From contig CAYYOL010000038.1 of assembly GCA_964473245.1 (NCBI GenBank), forward strand, positions 1-21,452: a stretch of 21,452 bases of DNA, written 5' to 3'. Made by a program: the position numbers and the translations under genes. This DNA comes from CAYZJV01 sp964473245. GTDB taxonomy: Bacteria > Spirochaetota > Spirochaetia > Sphaerochaetales > Sphaerochaetaceae. Below, one piece after another: positions 7,366 to 14,384 of the stretch; position 1 is the stretch's first letter; each line of letters begins with the position of its first letter. Below the pieces are notes generated by a model that searched no databases, was not told the DNA's origin, and saw only the letters and a list, made by a program, of their open reading frames with translations.

Positions 7366-9117
7366 CTATTTCTTGTAGATTTTTCTTTCGGTGTATGTTG
7401 TGTGAAGCAAGTGGTGAGCCTTCTCACTCAACGGTTCTCCAAAGTAATCCTTATAGATCTGCTGAATTTCTGGATTCTGGTGCGAACAACGGACCTCACT
7501 GTTCGCATCGTCGGTGTAGAGTGCCGCTATGCGCTTCTCTCGAATATCATCGGTCGTTGCGTAGGGCTGACCGCCACCTGCGATACAACCGCCACGGCAG
7601 GCCATGACTTCGATAAAGTGGTATGGTGGCTCCTTTCCGCTGTCTCGCGCTTCACGAATTTCATCAAGCAGACAACTTACATTCGCCATTCCGTGTGCGA
7701 TAGCAACCTTCAACTTGGTTCCCTTCACATCTACGACGCCCTCTCGAACTCCATCCATTCCTCTGACAGCTTCGATCTCCACAACCTTCAGATCCTCTCC
7801 GGTCATGAGGTTATATGCTGTTCGAATAGCGGCTTCCATGACACCTCCGGTATTACCAAAGATGGTACCGGCTCCGGCGTATGCTCCAATTGGGCTATCG
7901 GCCTTCTCGTCCTCAAGGCTGGTGAAATCGATTCCCGCTGCCTTGATCAGTCGTGCAAACTCACGTGTAGTCAGAACTAGATCGACATCGGCAAAGCCGG
8001 AAGCGAACATATTCTCATCTCGTGAAATCTCAAACTTCTTAGCAGTACAAGGCATGATTGCGACCGAATAGATCGTCGCCGGATCGACCTTCGCCCTCTC
8101 GGCATAATAGGTCTTCGTTACTGCTCCCTGCATCATCATGGGACTCTTGGCAGATGAGAAGTTGGGAATCATGTCCGGATAGTATTTTTCCATGTAGTCG
8201 GTCCATGCTGGACAACAACTGGTTATCTGAGGTATCGCTCCCTCGCCGGTCGTAAGGCGCTTCACCAACTCGGTACCCTCTTCCATGATGGTGAGGTCCG
8301 CCGAGAAGTTGGTATCAAACACTTTATCGACACCTAGCTGACGCAATGCTGCATAGATCTTTCCTGTGGTGATCGATCCTGCAGGTAGATTGAAAGCCTC
8401 TCCGAGAGCAACTCTCACAGCAGGTGCAATCTGTACGACCACGTGCTTGTCCGGATCGGATACAGCATGTACCAGATCTCTTGTCTCATCCTTCTCGAAT
8501 ATGGCACCTACAGGGCAGTGAGCTGAACACTGACCACACTTGATACAGGGGCTGTCGTTCAGTGGCAGCCCTGCTGCCGGAGCCATGACCGTCTGATCTC
8601 CACGACCGATAAACTCCAGTGCATAGACTCCCTGCAATTGCTGACAGACCTGTACACAACGACCACACTTGATACACTTGGTAGGATCGAGAACGATCGA
8701 AGTGGTGGACTTGTCCTGTGGGAGATCGGCAATACGAACTTCGTATGGTTGCTCACGCACACCGAACTCGGCAGCAAATCGCTGTAGCTCACAAGTCCCG
8801 TTTCTTCCACAGGTGAGACATGTGTTCGGGTGAGTGGACATGATCATCTCAATGACTGTCTTCCGAATCTGATAGAGCTCGGCATCGTGTGTAATAATGC
8901 CAAGATTTTCCTGAACCGGTGCTGCACACGCCCGTAGCAACTTGGGAGAATTCTCCTGCTTCACTACACAGAGACCGCACGCGGCCCATGCAGGAAGATC
9001 GGGGTGATAGCAAAGGGTTGGGATGTTGACATTTGCTTTCTTGGCAGCCGCCAGGATGTTGGATCCTGCCTCAATCTCGACTGGCTTGCCATTTATTTTC
9101 ATATGAACGGTATTCAC
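7366..9117 (-). CDS. hydA: [FeFe]-hydrogenase catalytic subunit HydA (NAD-linked, bifurcating type)
   Basis: This subunit reduces protons to H2, or oxidises H2, at the H-cluster. From the GTG start it is 583 aa; residue numbers below count from 6 codons upstream. In order: an N-terminal [2Fe-2S] plant-ferredoxin-like domain (Cys42, 53, 56, 70), a His-Cys3 cluster motif HPNTCLTCGRNGTC (102-115), and two [4Fe-4S] motifs CIKCGRCVQVC (154-164) and CIKCGQCSAHC (197-207). The H-cluster motifs follow: TSCCPAW (305-311), MPCTAKKFE (361-369) and MACRGGCIAGGGQP (511-524). All four H-cluster cysteines (308, 363, 513, 517) and the proton-relay cysteine (307) are present. A small-subunit-like tail ends the chain. 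The GTG at 9117 is chosen because AGGAGG lies 6 nt upstream; an ATG at 9102 is the alternative. It is the last gene of the operon. Confidence 0.95.
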   Translation of the reverse strand: MNTVHMKINGKPVEIEAGSNILAAAKKANVNIPTLCYHPDLPAWAACGLCVVKQENSPKLLRACAAPVQENLGIITHDAELYQIRKTVIEMIMSTHPNTCLTCGRNGTCELQRFAAEFGVREQPYEVRIADLPQDKSTTSIVLDPTKCIKCGRCVQVCQQLQGVYALEFIGRGDQTVMAPAAGLPLNDSPCIKCGQCSAHCPVGAIFEKDETRDLVHAVSDPDKHVVVQIAPAVRVALGEAFNLPAGSITTGKIYAALRQLGVDKVFDTNFSADLTIMEEGTELVKRLTTGEGAIPQITSCCPAWTDYMEKYYPDMIPNFSSAKSPMMMQGAVTKTYYAERAKVDPATIYSVAIMPCTAKKFEISRDENMFASGFADVDLVLTTREFARLIKAAGIDFTSLEDEKADSPIGAYAGAGTIFGNTGGVMEAAIRTAYNLMTGEDLKVVEIEAVRGMDGVREGVVDVKGTKLKVAIAHGMANVSCLLDEIREARDSGKEPPYHFIEVMACRGGCIAGGGQPYATTDDIREKRIAALYTDDANSEVRCSHQNPEIQQIYKDYFGEPLSEKAHHLLHTTYTERKIYKK

Positions 9118-9143
9118 TGGTATCCTCCTCAACAATCAAAGCC

Positions 9144-10931
9144 CTAACGGACTTCGATGGCTCCGAACTTACAAGTCTCGTAACACACACCACACTTGAT
9201 ACAGGTTGCCTGATCGATGACGTGGACTTCCCGTCTCTCTCCTGTGATGGCTGCAACTGGGCACTTACGTGCACATGCGGTACAACCGATACACTTGTCG
9301 GGAAGAATATGGTAACTGATCAAACTCTTGCACTTGCCCGCCGGACACCGTTTATCTACAACGTGAGCAAGATATTCATCTCTGAAGTAGTGCAGTGTCG
9401 AGAGAATCGGGTTCGGGGCAGTCTGCCCGAGAGCGCAGAGCGAAGCCTTCTTCATTGCCTCGCCAATTTCCACCATCTGATCTAGATCTGCGAGAGTGGC
9501 ATTCCCCTTGGTGATCTTCTCCAGTAGGTTCGCTAACGATCGTCCACCAATTCTACAGGGAGAACATTTTCCACAGGACTCTTCAACAGTGAAGGTCAGG
9601 TAAAACTTTGCAACGTCTACGATACAATCATCTTCATCCATGACGATCATACCACCGGAACCCATCATAGATCCCAACTTGGTAAGTGATCCGAAGTCGA
9701 TCGGTGTATCCAGGAAATCTTTGGTGATGACACCACCGGAAGGACCTCCGGTCTGGACAGCTTTGAACTCTTTACCGTTCGCAATACCGCCACCGATGTC
9801 GTAGATGATCTCTCTGAGTGTGGTTCCCATGGGGACTTCCACGAGTCCAGAGTTTCTGATCTTACCGGTGAGTGCGAATACCTTGGTTCCATGACTGTCA
9901 GGAGTACCGATTCTGCTGAACCAGTCACCACCTTTCAAGATGATCATAGGAATATTTGCCCAAGTCTCAACGTTGTTAATGACTGTGGGCTTGCCCCAGA
10001 GCCCCTTGACAGCAGGGAACGGAGGGCGAGGAATAGGCATGCCTCGCTTACCTTCGATCGATGCAAGGAGTGCAGTCTCCTCACCACAGACGAAGGCACC
10101 TGCACCGAGTCGAATCTCGATATTGAAATCGAAACCGGAACCAAGGATGTCTTTGCCGAGCAACCCATATTCACGGGCCTGCTCCATAGCTATCTCGAGT
10201 CGTTTGATGGCTAGCGGATATTCTGCACGAATGTAGATATACCCCTGATTGGCACCAACGGTCTTTCCTGCAATCGCCATCGCTTCGAGAACGGAGTGCG
10301 GATCGCCTTCCAGTGTGGAACGGTCCATATATGCACCGGGGTCACCTTCATCTGCATTCACGACTATGTACTTCTGGTCCGAGACAGCTTGTCTGGTGAA
10401 GTTCCATTTCATCCATGTCGGGAATCCGGCACCACCACGACCACGAAGTCCTGCTGTCTTCATCTCATTTATAACATCATCTGCAGACATATCGAACAAC
10501 ACCTTCTCAAGTGCTGCATATCCTTCACGAGCAATGTATTCATCGATATTCTCAGGATCGATGAATCCACAGTTTCTCAGGACGATACGGAACTGCTTCT
10601 GATAGAACTCTATGTCCTCGACCTTGGCATGCTTTCGGCTTCCCTCTTTCACATAGAGCAATCGTTTGACCTCACGGCCTTTTACTACGTGCTCAGCGAT
10701 CAGTTCCTTCGCATCTTCCGGTTTCACTTGAACATAGAAGGAGTCTTCGGGAAGAATCTTGACAATCGGGCCCTGCTCACAGAATCCGAAGCATCCAGTC
10801 TTCACTACTTGGACTTCATCGGCAACACCCTGAGACTTGCACTCTGAGAGCAAGGCCTCGTAAATTGCATTTGCTTTGCTGGATTCACACGCTGTTCCTC
10901 CGCAAACCAAGATGTAGTTTCTCAATGACAT
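9144..10931 (-). CDS. hydB: Hydrogenase diaphorase subunit HydB (NuoF-like)
   Basis: This flavoprotein subunit exchanges electrons between NAD(H) and the hydrogenase, 595 aa. It has an N-terminal thioredoxin-like [2Fe-2S] domain (Cys10, 15, 47, 51) and an NADH/FMN-binding core with GLRGRGGAGFPTWMKW (161-176), NADEGDPGAYMDR (192-204) and GAGAFVCGEETALLASIEG (276-294). An SLBB-like segment and the [4Fe-4S] site ESCGKCSPCR (Cys453, 456, 459) plus Cys499 follow. The C-terminal 2x[4Fe-4S] ferredoxin domain (Cys547, 550, 553, 557 and 577, 580, 583, 587) is absent from plain NuoF but typical of HydB. A further pair, Cys529/Cys534, precedes it. The start codon overlaps the upstream stop as TAATG, with GGAGG 6 nt before, indicating translational coupling. 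HydA starts 26 nt downstream. Confidence 0.95.
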   Translation of the reverse strand: MSLRNYILVCGGTACESSKANAIYEALLSECKSQGVADEVQVVKTGCFGFCEQGPIVKILPEDSFYVQVKPEDAKELIAEHVVKGREVKRLLYVKEGSRKHAKVEDIEFYQKQFRIVLRNCGFIDPENIDEYIAREGYAALEKVLFDMSADDVINEMKTAGLRGRGGAGFPTWMKWNFTRQAVSDQKYIVVNADEGDPGAYMDRSTLEGDPHSVLEAMAIAGKTVGANQGYIYIRAEYPLAIKRLEIAMEQAREYGLLGKDILGSGFDFNIEIRLGAGAFVCGEETALLASIEGKRGMPIPRPPFPAVKGLWGKPTVINNVETWANIPMIILKGGDWFSRIGTPDSHGTKVFALTGKIRNSGLVEVPMGTTLREIIYDIGGGIANGKEFKAVQTGGPSGGVITKDFLDTPIDFGSLTKLGSMMGSGGMIVMDEDDCIVDVAKFYLTFTVEESCGKCSPCRIGGRSLANLLEKITKGNATLADLDQMVEIGEAMKKASLCALGQTAPNPILSTLHYFRDEYLAHVVDKRCPAGKCKSLISYHILPDKCIGCTACARKCPVAAITGERREVHVIDQATCIKCGVCYETCKFGAIEVR

Positions 10932-11332
10932 TACTTGCCTCCATCTTTGATGATATCCGCAGAGGGACGATCGAATACATGTTCGGAGACCATCTTGCTG
11001 CGCATGATATGGTCTTCAACGATTGCCTTTGCAACTGCCGCATCCACTTTTCCATAGATAACGGGAGGCATACCCGGAGTTATGACCTCAACTGTGGGCT
11101 CCACATAGCAGAGTCCCATGCAACCCGACTGCGTAACCGATACATTCTCGATTTTATGGGAATCCAGTTCCTGCAGGAACGCGTCGAGCACAGTCTTTGC
11201 GCCTGCTGCTATACCACATGTTCCCATTCCAACGATGATCTGGGAATCCTTGCCGGCGATGTCTCGCTTCTGGATCTCACTCTTCTTGGTGTCCCGAAGC
11301 TTGCGCAACTCCTCCAACGTCATCTTAGCCAT
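10931..11332 (-). CDS. Thioredoxin-like [2Fe-2S] ferredoxin-type protein of the hydrogenase operon
   Basis: This small protein of 133 aa resembles the C-terminal domain of NuoE and the N-terminal domain of HydB. The fold is indicated by IIVGMGTCGIAAGAKTVLDA and then SVTQSGCMGLCYVEPTVEVI. Only three cysteines are present (39, 71, 75). Alignment with HydB (VCGGTAC) and HydC (VCLGTAC) puts Gly35 where they have the first cluster cysteine. Homologues are known in other bacterial hyd operons; the role is not established and may be electron transfer or assembly. The start is supported by AGGAGG 5 nt upstream. The gene overlaps hydB by 1 nt and lies 22 nt after the ATPase gene. Confidence 0.85.
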   Translation of the reverse strand: MAKMTLEELRKLRDTKKSEIQKRDIAGKDSQIIVGMGTCGIAAGAKTVLDAFLQELDSHKIENVSVTQSGCMGLCYVEPTVEVITPGMPPVIYGKVDAAVAKAIVEDHIMRSKMVSEHVFDRPSADIIKDGGK

Positions 11333-11354
11333 TTCAGCCTCCTACTCCAGGTTC

Positions 11355-11927
11355 TCACCCAACCTGGTTCCGAATTTCATCCAAAGCAGTCTCTTGGGAC
11401 TGCAAATATGTTCGTAACAGCTGCAAGGCTCCAACGTCCTCGAAAGAACCCAGCAACTCCTCCAATTCAGACCGATCCACCTCATAGGCGTCGCTCTTTC
11501 CATCGACAGCGAGCGACCGGTGTATCACCAGTCGATACGCTCCAGGAAACGAGATCATCGACAGAAACGTCGAGACCAGGTTCCCCTTCGGGGGAGAGTC
11601 GATATGCTCCAACGGGAACGAATATGAAACCTTCGTTCCTCGACCCTCCTCCGACTCGAGAGAGAATGACCCGGACACCGCTTCCACCGCTTGCATAAGA
11701 AACGGAATTCCCAATCCGACCTTCCGCTTTCTGTGCTTCAGGCCGTCGGTATAGAATGGGTCGGTCACCCTTCTTCTGATCTCCTCGCTCATCCCCTTGC
11801 CGTTGTCCTCGACCATGTATGTCATGACCGAGTCGTTCTCTCTGACTTCAACCCGAATAGAATCGGCTCCCGACTCCACTGCATTGTGGAAGATATCGGA
11901 CAGGAAATCACACAGGGACGCGTGCAT
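11355..11927 (-). CDS. GHKL-type ATPase (histidine-kinase-like ATP-binding domain), no kinase core
   Basis: This is a 190-aa protein made mainly of the ATP-binding fold shared by histidine kinases, anti-sigma factors and GyrB. Visible motifs are the N-box FHNAVESGA (Asn15), G1 box DNGKGM (41-46), F-box DPFYT (57-61) and G2 box KVGLGIPFL (69-77). Gly-rich EEGRGTKVSYSFPL follows at 93-106. There is no phosphoacceptor histidine (DHp) region, no sensor and no membrane segment. The C-terminal 80 residues are of unknown function, end in a helix, and contain no receiver domain. The start at 11927 is forced by an in-frame stop four codons upstream; the Shine-Dalgarno is weak. It lies 12 nt after hydC and 22 nt before the ferredoxin-like gene, so it belongs to the operon. 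Function is unknown; regulation or ATP-dependent assembly of the hydrogenase are guesses. Confidence 0.85.
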   Translation of the reverse strand: MHASLCDFLSDIFHNAVESGADSIRVEVRENDSVMTYMVEDNGKGMSEEIRRRVTDPFYTDGLKHRKRKVGLGIPFLMQAVEAVSGSFSLESEEGRGTKVSYSFPLEHIDSPPKGNLVSTFLSMISFPGAYRLVIHRSLAVDGKSDAYEVDRSELEELLGSFEDVGALQLLRTYLQSQETALDEIRNQVG

Positions 11928-11939
11928 GGAGACCCATCA

Positions 11940-12407
11940 TCAATTGAACTTGGCAATGATGCCAGGCAACTGGTCTTTAGACACTTTTCCGAATACCTCG
12001 CCACCAACGGTCAATACGGGTGCCAGGCCACAACAGCCCACACAACGGACACCCTCAATGGAAAATTTCCCGTCGTCCGTGACACCATTCACTTCAATGC
12101 CCAGCAAGTTGGTCAACTCCTCAATGAGCATATCTCCTCCCTTCAGGTAACACGCAGTTCCAAGACAGACCTGAATGTTGTAATCACCAGGCTTGGTTGT
12201 CTTGAAGAAATGGTAGAAGGAAAGGACACCATAGATGGTAGCCAGTGGTGTATCCAGCAATTCAGCCACCTTATCGGCAGACTCTCTAGATACAAAACCG
12301 AACTCTTCCTGCACACGGTGCAGAACCATAATTAAATTGCCCGGCTTATTTTTCCATTCCTTGATGAATGCAAGCAAGCCTTTGGAGAATGTAATCTCTT
12401 CTTTCAT
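11940..12407 (-). CDS. hydC: Hydrogenase [2Fe-2S] subunit HydC (NuoE-like)
   Basis: This is the small thioredoxin-fold [2Fe-2S] subunit, 155 aa, matching the 24-kDa NuoE family in length. The N-terminal helical part (about 1-75) includes the family segment TPLATIYGVLSFYHFF. The cluster site is VCLGTACYLKGG (Cys81, Cys86) with GVRCVGCCGLAPV (Cys122, Cys126, and an extra Cys125 between them). It works with HydB to pass electrons between the flavin and the hydrogenase. It is the first gene of the operon, about 34 nt behind the predicted transcription start. A GGAGG lies 13 nt before the ATG, longer than usual, but no better in-frame start exists. Confidence 0.93.
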   Translation of the reverse strand: MKEEITFSKGLLAFIKEWKNKPGNLIMVLHRVQEEFGFVSRESADKVAELLDTPLATIYGVLSFYHFFKTTKPGDYNIQVCLGTACYLKGGDMLIEELTNLLGIEVNGVTDDGKFSIEGVRCVGCCGLAPVLTVGGEVFGKVSKDQLPGIIAKFN

Positions 12408-12447
12408 AGCGGACTTGGAACCTCCAGAACTCAGTATTCAATTATCT

Positions 12448-12476
12448 ATTGTAACGCGGATAAGTGAATTACTCAA
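12448..12476 (-). promoter_or_regulatory. sigma-70 promoter of the hyd operon, with overlapping dyad
   Basis: On the minus strand TTGAGT (12476-12471), a 17-nt spacer and TACAAT (12453-12448) form a good promoter. Transcription would start near 12441. The ends of the element form an imperfect dyad (TATTG at the -35 side, CAATA at the -10 side, with TAA/TTA inside them), which could be part of an operator. It does not match a compact 18-bp Rex palindrome. Confidence 0.65.
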
Positions 12477-12544
12477 TATAAAAACCGAAGATGAAATCCA
12501 GTTTTTTATGTTTAGGTCAATTTTCCCATCAAGATATTGTAAAT

Positions 12545-12574
12545 ATGTGAGATTTATTATATCATTTTTCACAT
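12545..12574 (+). promoter_or_regulatory. Inverted repeat over the probable rex -10 region (candidate operator)
   Basis: ATGTGA (12545-12550) and TCACAT (12569-12574) are inverted and 18 nt apart. They flank the AT-rich TATTATATC (12555-12563) that is the likely rex -10. A possible -35, TTGTAA (12537-12542), lies 15 nt before TATATC. The arms resemble Rex half-sites (GTGA/TCAC), but the gap is too wide for one standard Rex operator. It may be autoregulatory or chance. Confidence 0.3.
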
Positions 12575-12590
12575 TAAAGGGGATTTTATC

Positions 12591-13232
12591 ATGAATAGTG
12601 ACATGATTATTCGCATAACTCGGTATTATCGTATTCTGAACAGACTCCGGTCTCTAGGATTGGAGAAAGTGTTCGCACATAACCTTGCCGATGCAGCCGG
12701 TGTCTCGGCAGCCGTCGTGAGAAAGGACTTCTCCCTTCTGGAAATCCATGGACAGAAACGTGGTGGCTATGAGATCAACGAACTCATAGCGCATCTCGGG
12801 AGAATTCTCGGTAAAACGGACGAGCCACAGAATGTGATCATCATTGGTTGTGGCCGGATAGGAAAGGCACTCATGCACTACAACGGGTTTGAACCGGATG
12901 GTATTCGTGTAGTCGCAGGATTCGACTCCGACCCACTGGTCTACAGCGACAGCACACATCCAGTGCCCGTCTATCCGATCAGCAGACTTGAAGAGGTTAC
13001 CAATGCGTTCGATGTGAAGGTTGCCATCGTAACGGTACCAGAATCGGCCTCCGCTGATAGTTATCAACGTCTTGTTGCAGCCGGGATACGAGGAGTGCTG
13101 AACTTCAGCCCCATAACGCTGAAGCCGGTCAAACTGGAGGACGGAACATTTCCCGTGGTGCACAACATGAACATCGCACTTGAACTCGAACAGATCTTCT
13201 ACGAGTTGCAATTTCCCACCACCGGGTCATAA
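12591..13232 (+). CDS. rex: Redox-sensing transcriptional repressor Rex
   Basis: Rex is a DNA-binding repressor that releases its operators when NADH rises relative to NAD+, 213 aa, normal for the family. An N-terminal winged helix (about 1-60) contains ADAAGVSAAVVRKDFSLL and the wing GQKRGGY. A Rossmann NAD(H)-binding domain follows with IIGCGRIGKAL (glycines 86, 88, 91), then acidic FDSDP. The C-terminal helix NMNIALELEQIFYEL would swap between dimer partners. The ATG at 12591 has AAAGGGG 8 nt upstream. It is divergent from the hydrogenase operon, a very suggestive arrangement since Rex controls fermentative and hydrogenase genes in several anaerobes. Its stop is only 3 bp from the stop of the convergent gene. 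Confidence 0.94.
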   Translation: MNSDMIIRITRYYRILNRLRSLGLEKVFAHNLADAAGVSAAVVRKDFSLLEIHGQKRGGYEINELIAHLGRILGKTDEPQNVIIIGCGRIGKALMHYNGFEPDGIRVVAGFDSDPLVYSDSTHPVPVYPISRLEEVTNAFDVKVAIVTVPESASADSYQRLVAAGIRGVLNFSPITLKPVKLEDGTFPVVHNMNIALELEQIFYELQFPTTGS

Positions 13233-13235
13233 TGC

Positions 13236-14315
13236 TCACCTGTCGAGAATGACGATAACGGGGAGGTGGTCAGAAACGCCAACTCCCTTCGTGACATCCC
13301 ACCTACGAGGGCGGCCTCTCTCATCGATCAACATGGACGCCGCTCCTACCTTACCTTCAGAGAATTCCAGCCCATACCCATCGAAGAATCCCGGAGAGAG
13401 AAGCACCTGATCGAAGGTCTCCCACACGCCTTTATACCAATATGAGCCGGGCATCTCTGCAAGAAGACTCTGTCCCGGGTCCAACCACCAAGTATACCAG
13501 TACCCTTGGCCAGGCGGAGACCCTCCAACAATGAGTGAACCCCTCTGTCTATGATATTCCGCGCTATCCGATTGAAGGGGAACAAGGGCAGTCTGGTACT
13601 CGCCATTCACCCGATGATAACTGTCAGCACTCACATTGAAGTCTCCTGCAACCACCACAGGCATGAGTGGCTCGTACTCATGAATCTCCCGCACACGTTC
13701 GCCTATCATACGAGTCATGGCAATTCGCATCGGGGCAGTCTCTTCCGCCCCTTCCCTTCGCGACTTCCCGTGGAGTGCAAAAAGCGTCAAGGAATCTCCT
13801 TCCAGATCGAACAATGCCTCCAGAACGGATCGCTGACCCTCCAGACTGTGAATTCTCATTGCATCGATGGGGAACCGACTCAGGATCCCCGTCTGAATGG
13901 CCGAATCGGTATCGACGGTTGCTCCATACCATTGATATCCTCGAGACGACAACGGTCCGGATAGCAGATCCTCAAGCACCCCTACATGTTCGATCTCCTG
14001 GAGTACCACGATATCGGGGATCACTCCATGTCCCTGCACTATGGCACGAGCAGTCGTCTCTAACCGTTGATCATACATACGAGTTGTCCACCCCCCTTCC
14101 GGCGTGTACTCAGGATACTCGTTCCCAGTCACCAGCGCATCGAACAGGTTCTGGACATTGTATGTCATAATGACGAGCTGGTCGTCATCTGACCGTTCAT
14201 TGAATAGCTCGCACCCACATCCGACCAGCGCCCATAGCATGAGCATGAGACCAACGACACACACTATATAGGATGGGTTTTTCGATCGTACGGCGGTCAT
14301 GTGTTCCACTGACAT
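13236..14315 (-). CDS. Lipoprotein of the endonuclease/exonuclease/phosphatase family
   Basis: This is a predicted membrane-anchored phosphodiesterase/nuclease-type enzyme, 359 aa. A signal sequence (about 15-32) ends in the lipobox-like ALVGC with Cys33 as the lipidation site, so it should be exported and lipid-anchored. The catalytic motifs of the fold are present in order: TYNVQNLFD (Asn53), LQEIEH (Glu107), LFALHGKS (His182), AGDFN (Asp225, Asn227), FDQVLLS (Asp302) and SDHLPV (Asp349, His350). The substrate could be nucleic acid or a phospho-lipid or sugar. The start at 14315 is supported by AAGGAGGG 7 nt upstream. It lies 69 nt after the transporter-HEAT gene on the same strand and is probably co-transcribed with it. 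Confidence 0.85.
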   Translation of the reverse strand: MSVEHMTAVRSKNPSYIVCVVGLMLMLWALVGCGCELFNERSDDDQLVIMTYNVQNLFDALVTGNEYPEYTPEGGWTTRMYDQRLETTARAIVQGHGVIPDIVVLQEIEHVGVLEDLLSGPLSSRGYQWYGATVDTDSAIQTGILSRFPIDAMRIHSLEGQRSVLEALFDLEGDSLTLFALHGKSRREGAEETAPMRIAMTRMIGERVREIHEYEPLMPVVVAGDFNVSADSYHRVNGEYQTALVPLQSDSAEYHRQRGSLIVGGSPPGQGYWYTWWLDPGQSLLAEMPGSYWYKGVWETFDQVLLSPGFFDGYGLEFSEGKVGAASMLIDERGRPRRWDVTKGVGVSDHLPVIVILDR

Positions 14316-14384
14316 AACTAGTCCCTCCTTTTCCGGTATGTGGATATACCTCAGGAGGACTTCATTTGCTTTACCGACAGGGAA

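Noticed and set aside
10865..11698. Open plus-strand frame of about 277 codons across hydB, the ferredoxin-like gene and the ATPase gene
   Set aside because: It crosses three well-supported minus-strand genes and has a His/Arg/Cys-rich non-protein-like composition.
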